From CAYQLY01 sp964418605 (GTDB taxonomy: Bacteria; Bacteroidota; Bacteroidia; Cytophagales; Cyclobacteriaceae): a DNA stretch of 64,000 nucleotides. The notes under the pieces were generated by a model, which did not search any database, was not told where the DNA came from, and saw only the letters and a program-made list of their open reading frames with translations. Each line of letters starts with the position of its first letter. Positions within the stretch are counted from its first letter, which is position 1. Of this stretch, positions 15,379 to 25,162 are shown in pieces. The stretch lies in NCBI GenBank assembly GCA_964418605.1, contig CAYQLY010000001.1, positions 124,001-188,000 on the forward strand. Direction: 5' to 3'. The translations under genes were made by a program, and so were the position numbers.

Positions 15379-18072
15379 TTATTCTTTCCTAAATTTACGA
15401 AATCCTTCTTGAATAATGGCATGGATAAACTCATATGGTTTATAATGATCTAAGGCAGCCTGATGAAATATGCATGTAGCGGGGGTCATGCCGGGTAATG
15501 AGTTAACTTCAATGATAATAGTTTCTACTTGATGAGGATTAAAAATTCGCACAAATGCGTCAATGCGTGCATAACCTTCGATGTTGAGGGTCTCAGCCAC
15601 TTTTTTTAATGTAGCTTTCACTTGGTTTGAGATTTGTTTGTTTTCTTCTGGATTTTTAGAAAATCGTGCCGGTGTAATATTTTGACCTTCTCCAGCTAAG
15701 AATTTTTCTTCTAAGGAAAGCACTTCACCAGTAGCTAGTGTTTCAGACGGTTCAAAAATTTGATATTCGACTCCATTAGATGTTTTTTTAGTAAGCAATC
15801 CACCTGTTACTTCTAAAAAATGACTAGCCCCGTTTGAAATAATTAGATCTTCTAATAAGAAAAATTCTTTTTGAGGAAATTCTTCTTCTGGTTGCAGATG
15901 AAGAATTTCTGCTTCTTTTTTGAAAAGAGAAATTTGATTTCGAAATATGAGTGTAGAAAAAGCTACTAATTCTTTTCTGTTTTTTATTTTTTTTACGGCT
16001 GCACTGCATCCATCGTCAGCAGGCTTAGCTATAAAGGGGTAAGAAAATTTTTTTTCAATTGCTTCAATAAATCCATTCCTACTCTTATTCCAATCTTTTT
16101 TATAAACCAATTGATGATTGGAAACTAAAATTCCATTTTTTCGCAGTATTTCATTGGTATCAAATTTATTAATGGTAATCTGTGAACTTTCAATACCAGA
16201 TCCATTGTAAGGAATTTTATATTTTTCTAATTCTTGTTGAATTACTCCATCTTCACCTGGTCTTCCATGTAAGGCAATAAATGCAAAATCAATTTCTTTG
16301 GCGAGCTGAGCAAGTGTAATCGATGTTGGATAAAAAACAGTTTGATGTGCAAACTGTTTAGTGATTTCTTTTGCCTCATGGCTTATTTTTTTAATGATTG
16401 GGTGGTGTTGATAGTGGTGCTGAATTATCTTTTCCTTGACATCATCTGCATTGTCTTTTAATAAAATGGAGACAGGTAATTTATATAATGTGTATTTCTT
16501 AGAATTACCTGTTAGAAAAACAGGAATAGGATCGTAAGTGTCTGATGAAGCTAGTTTTTCATAAATATTTCTTCCACTTTCCATGGAGATGTGCCGTTCA
16601 GCAGAATACCCCCCCATGATAACAGCTACCTTTATTTTTTTCTTTGATGTATTTTTTAGTTCTTCTAATTTGGTATGAAGGTGTATTAAAAGCTGTTGTA
16701 TTTTAAATCGATGCTTTCCAGATTGAAGTCGGGCTTTAAGAGAACTGTAAATAATGTAGGTTAGAAATTGCGATGGATTTAAGCCAATTTCAGCAGCTTG
16801 ATGAAAGAAGAAAGAAGAAGGTAGCATGCCTGAAGTAGTATTGGGATCGTTTAGATAGATTTTGCCTGCTTTTGTAATGAATCCATCTAATCGGGCATAG
16901 ACTTGAAATCCCCATGCTGTAAAAAGTTTGTTACATTCTTTTCGTATAGCTTCAATTTGATGTATTGGAATGTTTATAGGCGTGATTTTTCGAACCATTC
17001 CGGGAAGGTATTTGGAACGGTAGTCAAACAACGTAGTTTTTTTACTTATTTCAGTAGGAGGTAGGGCTATTGGATTTCCTTCTTGATCTTGTATAACAAT
17101 ACATGAAAATTCTTTCCCTTTGATGAATGATTCAATGAGTATTTTTTCTTCACCTTGTTCAGCAGCTAAATAGATAAGAGCAGTTGTTTCTTTACTTGTT
17201 TTTGTTAAATAATGATGGAGCTCCTCTGGGTGATAAATTGTATATTTAGTTTCACCTGTTAAAGAATCGAGTAGATTTACAGGCATACCAATTCCTTGTC
17301 GAATATCAATCAGTTGAGTAACCCATTGTTTTTTTTCATCTTCAGATAAACGATTCCATTCACTAGGGTCAACAGATTGTAAGAAAAAACTTTGGTTAAC
17401 TAAGCGTATAAATCTTCTAAGATCTTTTTTTTCTAGAATCCCTACACCAATAGAAGACCCTTGTTGAGGTGCTTTGATGACAAACGTGTTTCCTATTTTC
17501 TTGATAAGTTGATCAAATAATTTTTTTTTATTTTTTTCTTTTAACCATTGTGTACGTTCTATAATAGCATAACGTGGTGTGTTAAAACCAGCTTGTTCAA
17601 GTAATCGCCGCTGGCTAATTTTATTGATGCCGATAGACGAAGGTAATATTCCTGAACCAGTGTAAGGAATTCCATACCATTCTAACAATCCTTGTATAGT
17701 ACCATCTTCGCCAAAAGGTCCGTGAAGAGCTAAAAAAGCGAGGTCTATATAGGTCTTTAATTCATGAGGTTCTAGACGTTTTCCTACTTCACTGATGAGT
17801 TCTTCTAACTCTTGTTCTGACAGATGATTAAGCGATTCTATATAAACTTGAAAAGGTGAGTTGGATATAAAACGTGCAGGTGGATAAAAGTCACGAATGG
17901 TGCCTTTGTAAATGTACTCCCATTTTAATAAGATAAGGTTTCCTAAACTATCGACAAAGATAGGTATAGGCTCAAAAAGCTCTTTATTAAGATTATCATA
18001 TACTGTACGTCCGCCCGCAAACGAAACTTCTCGTTCCCGCGATTGACCACCAAAGAAGATGCCTATTTTCAT
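15379..18072 (-). CDS. ddl: Tandem D-alanine-D-alanine ligase fusion
   Basis: 897 residues, about 2.5 times a normal Ddl. Two complete Ddl/ATP-grasp modules: residues 1-460 (IGIFFGGQSREREVS, LHGPFGEDG at 116-124, ATP lysine K200) and about 481-897 (VAVIMGGYSAERHIS, LHGRPGEDG at 601-609, IAKP lysine). The second has the metal motif EVNSLPGMTP. In the first this motif reads NDPNTTSGMLPSS, so the first Glu is lost. Ddl makes the D-Ala-D-Ala dipeptide for peptidoglycan. I infer that the second module is the canonical ligase and the first a diverged partner or a ligase with altered specificity. It is divergent from ftsX. Confidence 0.9.
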   Translation of the reverse strand: MKIGIFFGGQSREREVSFAGGRTVYDNLNKELFEPIPIFVDSLGNLILLKWEYIYKGTIRDFYPPARFISNSPFQVYIESLNHLSEQELEELISEVGKRLEPHELKTYIDLAFLALHGPFGEDGTIQGLLEWYGIPYTGSGILPSSIGINKISQRRLLEQAGFNTPRYAIIERTQWLKEKNKKKLFDQLIKKIGNTFVIKAPQQGSSIGVGILEKKDLRRFIRLVNQSFFLQSVDPSEWNRLSEDEKKQWVTQLIDIRQGIGMPVNLLDSLTGETKYTIYHPEELHHYLTKTSKETTALIYLAAEQGEEKILIESFIKGKEFSCIVIQDQEGNPIALPPTEISKKTTLFDYRSKYLPGMVRKITPINIPIHQIEAIRKECNKLFTAWGFQVYARLDGFITKAGKIYLNDPNTTSGMLPSSFFFHQAAEIGLNPSQFLTYIIYSSLKARLQSGKHRFKIQQLLIHLHTKLEELKNTSKKKIKVAVIMGGYSAERHISMESGRNIYEKLASSDTYDPIPVFLTGNSKKYTLYKLPVSILLKDNADDVKEKIIQHHYQHHPIIKKISHEAKEITKQFAHQTVFYPTSITLAQLAKEIDFAFIALHGRPGEDGVIQQELEKYKIPYNGSGIESSQITINKFDTNEILRKNGILVSNHQLVYKKDWNKSRNGFIEAIEKKFSYPFIAKPADDGCSAAVKKIKNRKELVAFSTLIFRNQISLFKKEAEILHLQPEEEFPQKEFFLLEDLIISNGASHFLEVTGGLLTKKTSNGVEYQIFEPSETLATGEVLSLEEKFLAGEGQNITPARFSKNPEENKQISNQVKATLKKVAETLNIEGYARIDAFVRIFNPHQVETIIIEVNSLPGMTPATCIFHQAALDHYKPYEFIHAIIQEGFRKFRKE

Positions 18073-18148
18073 ACCCGGTAAAAATACTTAAAAACGACGA
18101 AAGGATTTTTAAACCATAGGTTTAATTTATGCGTTTCGGTTTAATTTG

Positions 18149-18156
18149 TAAATTTG
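18149..18156 (+). promoter_or_regulatory. Bacteroidota-type -7 element upstream of ftsX
   Basis: TAAATTTG matches the TAnnTTTG box and lies 24 bases before the TTG start of ftsX. No convincing TTTG -33 box is at ideal spacing, so this is a candidate only. Confidence 0.45.
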
Positions 18157-18180
18157 TTCGAAAATAAATAGACTTGATTC

Positions 18181-19077
18181 TTGAGTACAGAGCATCTTCA
18201 TAAAAAGAAAAAAAAGTTAGGTAAATTTCCTTCGTTTAGTATTATTTTTTGCTCCTCTTTAGCATTAATTGTGATTGGTATATTTGGATTATTGATTATT
18301 CATATGCAACAGCTGGGGGAGTTAATTAAGCAAAATGTAGAAATTCATGTGTATCTTGCAAAATATATGACAGAGGCTGATCGGGTAAAGGTAGGAAAAA
18401 TGCTCGCATCCAAAGCCTATGTACATGAGATAGAAGGAGTGCCCCAAGTGCGGTTTATTTCAAAAGATCAAGCGGCTAAGGAATTTGCTAAAAAAACAGG
18501 AGAAGATTTTGTTGGCTTTTTAGGAGATAATCCACTACGTGATGCCTATGTGATTCGTATTCGTCCAGAACTTTTTAATGAGGCTTCTTTAAAAAAAATT
18601 AAATTAGATATTGAAGCTATGCCTGGTATCTTTGAGGTAGAATACGTTGAAAGTTTGGTCTCTTTGATTAATGATAATATTGCTAAGATTGGATTGATAT
18701 TAATTGGAGTGGCGTTATTATTATGGGTTGTTGTTATTTTAGTGATTCATCATACTATTAAATTGGCTCTCTTTTCGCAGCGTTTTTTAATTCGAAGTAT
18801 GCAGTTGGTAGGCGCTACTGCTCGATTTATTCGTACACCTTTTCTGTGGAGATCTATTTGGTATGGCTTCTTAAGCGGACTAGTTTCAGTAGGCTTGTTG
18901 ATAGGTTTATTAGAATATGGGTATACAGAAATAGAAGGATTAGTTACTCTAAGAAATGACAAGTATATTTTAATTTTAATGAGCTCAGTTGTTATAATGA
19001 GTATGCTTATCAACTGGTTAAGCACACTTGTAGCTATTCGAAAATATATGCGCTTGTCATTGGATGAATTGTATTAA
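18181..19077 (+). CDS. ftsX: Cell-division ABC-type permease FtsX
   Basis: 298 residues with a TTG start; no ATG is available before the first membrane helix. The N-terminus is basic, then TM1 (FSIIFCSSLALIVIGIFGLL), a periplasmic domain of about 130 residues with the FtsX hallmarks VEIHVYL and VRFISKDQAAKEF, then three helices forming the permease domain. FtsX pairs with the FtsE ATPase to control peptidoglycan hydrolases at the division site. FtsE is not adjacent. It leads an operon with DUF3098, uppP, truB and ribF, the usual Bacteroidota order. Confidence 0.93.
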   Translation: MSTEHLHKKKKKLGKFPSFSIIFCSSLALIVIGIFGLLIIHMQQLGELIKQNVEIHVYLAKYMTEADRVKVGKMLASKAYVHEIEGVPQVRFISKDQAAKEFAKKTGEDFVGFLGDNPLRDAYVIRIRPELFNEASLKKIKLDIEAMPGIFEVEYVESLVSLINDNIAKIGLILIGVALLLWVVVILVIHHTIKLALFSQRFLIRSMQLVGATARFIRTPFLWRSIWYGFLSGLVSVGLLIGLLEYGYTEIEGLVTLRNDKYILILMSSVVIMSMLINWLSTLVAIRKYMRLSLDELY

Positions 19078-19120
19078 AAATATAGAACATACATAATTAA
19101 TAAATAAATAAATAAAACAT

Positions 19121-19351
19121 ATGACTCAATCAACTAATCGATTGCCTTTTCAACGGAAAAACTACCTATTGATGATAATAGGTATTTGCGCAATTATTCT
19201 TGGCTTTATAGCTATGTCTTTGGATCATGAACCTTATGGGTTTGGTTTTTTAGGAATTACCTTAGGTCCTGTAATGATTGTTCTTGGATTTGGTATTCAA
19301 TTTTTTGCCATTCTTTGGGAAAAAAAAGATAAATCCAATGAAGGCAAGTAA
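19121..19351 (+). CDS. DUF3098 small membrane protein
   Basis: 76 residues, two transmembrane helices (NYLLMIIGICAIILGFIAMS and LGPVMIVLGFGIQFFAIL). The position between ftsX and uppP and the RKNYLLMIIG opening are those of the DUF3098 family that always follows ftsX in Bacteroidota. The function is unknown; linkage suggests an envelope or division role. Confidence 0.88.
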   Translation: MTQSTNRLPFQRKNYLLMIIGICAIILGFIAMSLDHEPYGFGFLGITLGPVMIVLGFGIQFFAILWEKKDKSNEGK

Positions 19352-19375
19352 TTAATAAAAATAATTAACTATCAT

Positions 19376-20158
19376 ATGAATTTAATTGAAGCTATTGTCC
19401 TTGCCATTGTAGAAGGAGTGACTGAGTTTTTACCCATTTCTTCCACAGGTCATCTTATTATTGTTTCTACCTGGATGGGAATTCAACATAATGATTTTAC
19501 AAAAATGTTTACAGTCAGTATTCAGCTTGGGGCTATACTTTCGGTTGTTGTATTGTACTGGAAACGTTTTTTTTCTTCTGTGGTGATTTATAAAAAACTG
19601 TTTGTTGCTTTTATTCCTGCTGTGGTGTTAGGATTGTTATTGGGAGGACTCATTGATCAGTTATTAGAAAATGTGATGGTTGTAGCTATTGCCCTTATTT
19701 TAGGTGGTGTTTTTTTATTGGTTGTCGACCGTCTTTTTAGACATAATAACCAAGCAGAACCTACGTATCGCCATGCATTAATTATTGGTATTTGTCAATG
19801 TATAGCGTTGATACCTGGTGTATCTAGATCAGCCGCTACAATCATTGGTGGACTTACTCAGAAACTTTCTAAAAAAGCAGCAGCTGAATTTTCTTTTTTG
19901 TTAGCTGTTCCAACGATGTTTGCAGCAACGTGTTATCAAGGATATAAGCATTATAAATTATTTTCTGATACGAGCTATCAAGAACTTCTATTAGTTGGGA
20001 ATGTAGTTGCATTTTTGGTTGCATTGTTATCTATTCGATTTTTTATAGGCCTTATTCAAAAGGGTATTTTTAAATGGTTTGGATATTATAGAATTGCTAT
20101 CGGATTATTTATTTTACTGTTGCTTGCTTTAGGTACTAAGCTCCATATTCCTTCATAA
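19376..20158 (+). CDS. uppP: Undecaprenyl-diphosphatase UppP (BacA)
   Basis: 260 residues, polytopic. Conserved EGVTEFLPISSTGHL (about 13-27) and PGVSRSAATIIGG (about 143-155) carry the catalytic Glu, His, Ser and Arg residues. It dephosphorylates undecaprenyl diphosphate to recycle the lipid carrier for peptidoglycan and O-antigen in the inner membrane. It lies 24 bases after DUF3098 and two bases before truB, so one transcript is likely. Confidence 0.96.
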   Translation: MNLIEAIVLAIVEGVTEFLPISSTGHLIIVSTWMGIQHNDFTKMFTVSIQLGAILSVVVLYWKRFFSSVVIYKKLFVAFIPAVVLGLLLGGLIDQLLENVMVVAIALILGGVFLLVVDRLFRHNNQAEPTYRHALIIGICQCIALIPGVSRSAATIIGGLTQKLSKKAAAEFSFLLAVPTMFAATCYQGYKHYKLFSDTSYQELLLVGNVVAFLVALLSIRFFIGLIQKGIFKWFGYYRIAIGLFILLLLALGTKLHIPS

Positions 20159-20160
20159 TA

Positions 20161-20838
20161 ATGTCAACAGTTGATCCAGATAAGCTTTTGCTCATTGATA
20201 AACCCTATCAATGGACATCTTTTGATGCTATTCGATTTCTTAAACGAAATCTTCCAGTAAAGAAGATAGGTCATGCTGGCACACTTGATCCGTTGGCTAC
20301 TGGCTTATTGCTCATTTGCACAGGAAAAAAAACAAAGCAAATTGAATCGTTTCAGCAGCTTGAAAAAGAGTATGAAGGTGAGATGATTATTGGTAAGACG
20401 ACGCCATCTATTGACTTAGAAACATCATTTGATACAGAAACGGATTATTCCACTATAACAGAAGAGCAGATTAGAATAATATCTAATCGGTTTATAGGAG
20501 CCATACAACAAGTGCCACCTGATTTTTCTGCTGCTCGTGTAAATGGTGTAAGATCTTATAAAATGGCACGAAAAGGAGAGGTTGTTCTACTTCAACCACG
20601 AATAGTTTTTATTAAAGAATTAATATGGACTAAAATTAATATCCCTTCTCTTTCATTTCGAGTCGTTTGTTCTAAAGGAACATATATTCGAAGTTTGGTA
20701 CGAGATATAGGTAATGAATTAGGCGTAGGTGCTTATATGCAATCGTTACGAAGGACACGAATTGGAGAGTTTTCTATAGATAAGGCGTATACACCGCACG
20801 ACTATTGTAAAGAAAATATTTTTTATGCGAGTTTATAA
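20161..20838 (+). CDS. truB: tRNA pseudouridine-55 synthase TruB
   Basis: 225 residues, shorter than E. coli TruB because the C-terminal PUA part is absent, as usual in Bacteroidota. The catalytic motif HAGTLDPLATGLL holds the nucleophile Asp; DKPYQWTSFDAIRFLK, GEMIIGKTT and KGTYIRSLVRDIG are also conserved. It makes pseudouridine 55 in the T-loop of tRNAs. It overlaps ribF by 14 bases (20825-20838). Confidence 0.95.
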   Translation: MSTVDPDKLLLIDKPYQWTSFDAIRFLKRNLPVKKIGHAGTLDPLATGLLLICTGKKTKQIESFQQLEKEYEGEMIIGKTTPSIDLETSFDTETDYSTITEEQIRIISNRFIGAIQQVPPDFSAARVNGVRSYKMARKGEVVLLQPRIVFIKELIWTKINIPSLSFRVVCSKGTYIRSLVRDIGNELGVGAYMQSLRRTRIGEFSIDKAYTPHDYCKENIFYASL

Positions 20839-21763
20839 AAATATAGATGATTTTAAAAAAATAAAAAATGCAGTTGTTACAACTGGTACGTTTGACGGTG
20901 TGCATTTAGGTCATGTTAAAATATTGAGACGGTTAAACGAATTAGCACAACTTGAAAAAGGTGAAAGTGTTGTTATTACATTTTGGCCTCATCCGCGTTT
21001 GGTACTAAATCATCAAGAACCTTTTTCTCTTTTATCTACATTAGAGGAACGCATTGATTTGATACGCAAAATACCAATTGATCATGTCATTGTTATAGAT
21101 TTTACAAGCTCTTTCTCTAAGCTTAGATCAGTAGAGTTTATTCAAAATATATTGATTGACAAGATTGGAACTAAAAAATTAGTGATTGGCTATGATCATC
21201 GTTTTGGGAATAATAGAGAAGGGAGCTTTGAAAGTTTAAATCAAAACGCATCTCGTTATGGATTTGATGTAGAAGAAATTCCTCGCCAGGATGTGGATCA
21301 GGTAGGTGTAAGTTCTACAGAAATAAGAAAAGCTTTAAAAGGCGGTGATATTTCGTTAGCTAATCACTATTTAGGGAGAGGATATTCCTTTCGAGGAGAG
21401 GTAGTAGAGGGGGATCAGATTGGAAGAACATTAGGTTATCCTACAGCTAATATTTATATACCGGAAACGTATAAACTTATTCCACCTGATGGCATTTATG
21501 CATGTTGGGTTTATCTTCCATCGTATGCTAAATTAAAAGGAATGTTGTATATCGGAAATCGACCTACTGTGTCACAGGAATTGAAACATTCTATTGAAGT
21601 TAACATCCTCGATTTTGATGAGCAGATTTATGGACAACCTATTGAAGTCGAAGTAATCCGGAAGGTGAGAGGTGATCAAGTCTTTCCTTCGCTTGATGGT
21701 CTTAAAATACAAATGCAACAAGATGAAAAAGAAACACGGGCTATTTTGGCGGGCGTCAATTAG
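20825..21763 (+). CDS. ribF: Bifunctional riboflavin kinase/FAD synthetase RibF
   Basis: 312 residues. N-terminal nucleotidyltransferase domain with TGTFDGVHLGHVKIL and WPHPR; ISSTEIRK-like GVSSTEIRKAL closes it. C-terminal flavokinase domain with GRTLGYPTANI and the metal-binding NRPT stretch (YIGNRPTV). It converts riboflavin to FMN and FAD in the cytoplasm. It is the last gene of the ftsX run; a convergent minus-strand gene follows. Confidence 0.96.
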   Translation: MRVYKNIDDFKKIKNAVVTTGTFDGVHLGHVKILRRLNELAQLEKGESVVITFWPHPRLVLNHQEPFSLLSTLEERIDLIRKIPIDHVIVIDFTSSFSKLRSVEFIQNILIDKIGTKKLVIGYDHRFGNNREGSFESLNQNASRYGFDVEEIPRQDVDQVGVSSTEIRKALKGGDISLANHYLGRGYSFRGEVVEGDQIGRTLGYPTANIYIPETYKLIPPDGIYACWVYLPSYAKLKGMLYIGNRPTVSQELKHSIEVNILDFDEQIYGQPIEVEVIRKVRGDQVFPSLDGLKIQMQQDEKETRAILAGVN

Positions 21764-21839
21764 ACATTAATAATTATAATAGCTACGTTAATGTTAATTA
21801 ATTCCCTTTTCTAAATAAATGTGTAGGTGGGGAATAATC

Positions 21840-22712
21840 TTAATTCTTCGGCGTGTTTATCAAACTCTTGCGTTGAACATCTAATTCTTTAATCAATTTT
21901 TCCTGTATTACTTTTTTCAAGATAGTACGTTCATATTGAGTTGGAGCAAGATAATAGTAATTATGTTGATAGAATAAATAAAGTTGTTTGCCAGATAAGT
22001 CATTAAACTCTAATAACTCATAGGCTTCTTTTTCAAGATTACCATAGAGGTATAGTTTTCCATCGTAGTATTGGTAAGCTAGTGAAGTATTTTCTTCTTT
22101 ATTTATAATGACTTCAATGGAAGGTTTGTTTGATATTTGATTAATGAGTGGACTAGTGCTGTTGTCTTGATATGTTATATTTTCCTCTTTTGGTTCATCA
22201 GGTAGTGTTGCAGCGATAGGTGTTGAATGTTCTTCTTTGGTTATTGTATTTTTACTATAGCTTTCTTTTTTAGTGATTGACTTAGACTTAGCTGTGATTT
22301 TAGAACCTGGTTTTTCTTCAGAAGATGCAGTATTGTTTTTTAATGAAGTAGCTGGCAATGTATTTAGTTTGACAGGCTTATTAGTTGTGATTGATGATTC
22401 TTCTGTTGGTTGATGTAATGATTGAATGGCTAAATAAATTCCTATTCCTGTAAACAACAGGATAGAAGCTACTTTAACATAAGTAGGAACTTGTCCTATA
22501 GGGGAAGATGGAATAGTAATACGATTAAGTCTTTCTTTAAGCTCTTGCTTCCGATAAGATTGGATGCTGACTAAAAGATTTTTTTGAAAAGAGACTTCTT
22601 CTTTAAGCGAGGAGTTGCTTTGTAGTTCTTTCTCAAAAGCTATTTTTTCTTCAGAAGACAGTCTTCCTTGTAAATAGCTTTCTATCAAGTCAGAGTGGTA
22701 CGTTGTGTTCAT
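21840..22712 (-). CDS. Putative anti-sigma factor-like membrane protein
   Basis: 290 residues. Residues 5-60 are a short cytoplasmic helical part (LIESYLQGRLSSEEKIAFEK) like the zinc-less anti-sigma domains of Bacteroidota, then one membrane helix (residues 80-97, VKVASILLFTGIGIYLAI), a Ser/Thr/Lys-rich linker and a C-terminal periplasmic beta domain. It lies 11 bases after an ECF sigma gene on the same strand, which supports the role of its regulator. The family is assigned from layout and not from a full motif. Confidence 0.7.
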   Translation of the reverse strand: MNTTYHSDLIESYLQGRLSSEEKIAFEKELQSNSSLKEEVSFQKNLLVSIQSYRKQELKERLNRITIPSSPIGQVPTYVKVASILLFTGIGIYLAIQSLHQPTEESSITTNKPVKLNTLPATSLKNNTASSEEKPGSKITAKSKSITKKESYSKNTITKEEHSTPIAATLPDEPKEENITYQDNSTSPLINQISNKPSIEVIINKEENTSLAYQYYDGKLYLYGNLEKEAYELLEFNDLSGKQLYLFYQHNYYYLAPTQYERTILKKVIQEKLIKELDVQRKSLINTPKN

Positions 22713-22723
22713 TTTTTTGGCGT

Positions 22724-23281
22724 TTAATCTAGTACGTCATGTATGCTGTACTTTTTTCTTACTAATTCATCTAATTCTTTTTTGCATTTGTATTTTTTTG
22801 TTTTAGCTACGTCTGCGTTAGATAATCCCATTTTCTTTGCAATGTCTTCCATAGACATCTCATCAAAGTAATAATAACTTAGTATTTTTTTACAACTTTC
22901 ACCTAGCTCACTCAAGCAGGTCTGAATGATTGAAATCTGCTCTTTTGAATGGAGGTCTTGTACATCTATCCCATCTTTTTCCTCATGCGATAGGCGACTT
23001 TTTCTATTTAATTCTTTGTGCCATAAATTTTGGCAGATGCTGTAGAGGTAGGTGCTTATTTTAGAAGTGAGGTTTAAATTTTTGCTTGATGCTTTTTGCC
23101 AAAAAACCACCAAGCTTTCCTGGAAGATGTCTTTTGCTTCTTCTTCAGTGCCGCTATTTTTAGTAATTAGTCTGACAATCATTCGGTAATTTTTTTTATA
23201 AAGATAATCTAGTGCTCTCTCATCCCCTTTTTCGATTCGAAGGATGATTTCTTCGTCTGTTATTTTTTCCTTTAGAAGCAA
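22724..23281 (-). CDS. ECF-type RNA polymerase sigma-70 factor
   Basis: 185 residues. Region 2: ERALDYLYKKNYRMIVRLI and EEAKDIFQESLVVFWQKA. Region 4: LGESCKKILSYYYFDEMSME and the HTH DIAKKMGLSNADVAKTKKYK. No other domain is present, as expected of an ECF factor. The downstream gene is a membrane protein with a short cytoplasmic N-terminus, presumably its anti-sigma. Regulon unknown. Confidence 0.9.
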   Translation of the reverse strand: MLLKEKITDEEIILRIEKGDERALDYLYKKNYRMIVRLITKNSGTEEEAKDIFQESLVVFWQKASSKNLNLTSKISTYLYSICQNLWHKELNRKSRLSHEEKDGIDVQDLHSKEQISIIQTCLSELGESCKKILSYYYFDEMSMEDIAKKMGLSNADVAKTKKYKCKKELDELVRKKYSIHDVLD

Positions 23282-23341
23282 CTTGACGTATCTTTTATAT
23301 ATACCTTTTGTCAGAAAAAGGTAATCGTGTTTTAAATAAAA

Positions 23342-24439
23342 TTAATGAATTAATTTAAAGAAGCGGTTCCATCTTATTTTTTTAATAAATGATTCGTTAG
23401 GGTCTAGCGAGAGCCATATAAATAACGCTTTCCCTACCACGTGATCTTCTGGTACAAATCCCCAAAATCTCGAATCAAGTGAATTATTACGATTGTCACC
23501 CATCATGAAGTAATAATCTTGGCGAAAGGTATAGTGATCTATTTTTTTTCCATCTATTTTTATTTCCCCATTTTCGTAAGTAACGTTATCTAAGTTTTCG
23601 AAATGCTCGATTACGAAATGATATTTGATAGTATTTTCTGCTGTGAGTTGAATAGTTTGTCCTTTTTTAGGAACAACAAGGGGGCCATAGTTATCTTCAT
23701 TCCAGTTTAAACTTGTATCAGGGAAAATACGTGGCTCAGCTTTACCAGCAGGTGATTTAGACAATATAACTTGTTGTATAAAATCAAGTGAGCGTAATTT
23801 TTCTGCTGTGGCAGGCGTAGTCCAGATCACATATCCTCCAGTAATCATTTGGTAATCAGTGATATCATTATTTTTGAATATACGTTCATTGATAGCTTGC
23901 TCTGTAATAACAAAATAGCGAAACTGCATTTTTGGTGGTGTATAACCAGGTTTGTTATTGACATAAAGTTGTAAGTCACGTACCTCAATAGTATCGCCTG
24001 GAATTCCTACACAACGCTTAATATAATGTGTTTTAAGATCTGTTGGATATTCAAATTCAGGTGGGTAGTTAAATACAACGACATCATTTCGTTTGACTTT
24101 TGAAAGTCCAGGTAAACGGTATTGTGGAAGTTGAATCCATGTTAAATAGGAGGGGAGATTAGTCCACCATATTTTTTGATGTGTTAATGGAAGTTGAAGT
24201 GGTGTTTTTGGTGTACGAGCACCATAATGTATTTTACTTACAAATAGAAAATCGCCCACCAATAGGGACTTTTCCATCGAAGGTGTGGGAATAGTGAATG
24301 CTTCTAAAAATAACCATCGAATAAATGTAGCAGCTACCACAGCAAATACGATGGCATCTGTCCATTCGCGTAGTTTTGATTTTTTCTTTTTAGGTCCGAA
24401 CCCCATGATTCGTTTAATGCCATTCCAAATTTTTCCCAT
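23342..24439 (-). CDS. lepB: Signal peptidase I
   Basis: 365 residues, a length common in Bacteroidota. One N-terminal membrane helix (about 27-47), the catalytic Ser54 in PTPSMEKS, the general base K141 in IKRCVGIPGD, and box E MGDNRNNSLDSRFWG. It cleaves Sec signal peptides at the outer face of the inner membrane. It lies six bases after dapB in the parB-DUF5683-dapB-lepB operon. Confidence 0.96.
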   Translation of the reverse strand: MGKIWNGIKRIMGFGPKKKKSKLREWTDAIVFAVVAATFIRWLFLEAFTIPTPSMEKSLLVGDFLFVSKIHYGARTPKTPLQLPLTHQKIWWTNLPSYLTWIQLPQYRLPGLSKVKRNDVVVFNYPPEFEYPTDLKTHYIKRCVGIPGDTIEVRDLQLYVNNKPGYTPPKMQFRYFVITEQAINERIFKNNDITDYQMITGGYVIWTTPATAEKLRSLDFIQQVILSKSPAGKAEPRIFPDTSLNWNEDNYGPLVVPKKGQTIQLTAENTIKYHFVIEHFENLDNVTYENGEIKIDGKKIDHYTFRQDYYFMMGDNRNNSLDSRFWGFVPEDHVVGKALFIWLSLDPNESFIKKIRWNRFFKLIH

Positions 24440-24445
24440 ATGTAC

Positions 24446-25162
24446 TTATAAATTTAATAGATCATTCATTCCAAATATACCTGTTTTCCCTTTTATCCAC
24501 TCAGCTGCTTTCACAGCTCCTAATGCAAATCCTTCTCGTCGATGAGCAGTGTGTTCCAGTGTAATACTGTCAACGTTGGAGGTATACTCTGTAGTATGTA
24601 TACCTACAATCTCTTGTTCTCTGATTGAGTTAATGAATAATGTATCTGTATTATCCGTTATAGTAGTACTCCATTTTTTTTTAGAGGTTAAATAGGAAAG
24701 TAAACGTTCAGCTAATGTAATAGATGTGCCACTTGGCTTATCCTTTTTATGAATGTGGTGTTTTTCTTGAATGCGAACATCATATTCAGGATGATCTTTC
24801 ATGAGCTGGGCTGCTTTTTCATTTATAAATAAAAAAAGATGTATACCTATACTAAAGTTGGAGCTATAAAAAAGACTCCCTTTTTTTTCTAGACAGTAGG
24901 TTTGTATTTCTTTTTCTTTTTTATTCCAACCTGTTGTACCACATATGATTGGAATTTTTTTATCGATGCAGTATTTTATATGTGACGGAGCTGATAATGG
25001 CTCTGTGAATTCAATGACGACATCGGTATTTTTGGGATCAATTTTTTCTAAGTCAATTGTATTATTATGTGTAATAATAGAGGTAATGGAGTGATTACGT
25101 TTAAGAGCTATCTTTTCTATCTCTTGCCCCATTTTTCCGTAGCCTATTAGTGTTATTTTCAT
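24446..25162 (-). CDS. dapB: 4-hydroxy-tetrahydrodipicolinate reductase
   Basis: 238 residues from the ATG at 25162 (MKITLIGYGKMGQ); the longer frame to 25198 would add 12 residues ahead of the Rossmann strand and run into the upstream gene. The start overlaps the upstream stop as ATGA. Motifs: GYGKMG nucleotide loop, EFTEPLSAPSH, GTTGW, catalytic EKHHIHKKDKPSGTS with the His-His-x-x-K-D-x-P-S-G-T core. It catalyses the NAD(P)H step of lysine/diaminopimelate synthesis. Confidence 0.95.
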   Translation of the reverse strand: MKITLIGYGKMGQEIEKIALKRNHSITSIITHNNTIDLEKIDPKNTDVVIEFTEPLSAPSHIKYCIDKKIPIICGTTGWNKKEKEIQTYCLEKKGSLFYSSNFSIGIHLFLFINEKAAQLMKDHPEYDVRIQEKHHIHKKDKPSGTSITLAERLLSYLTSKKKWSTTITDNTDTLFINSIREQEIVGIHTTEYTSNVDSITLEHTAHRREGFALGAVKAAEWIKGKTGIFGMNDLLNL

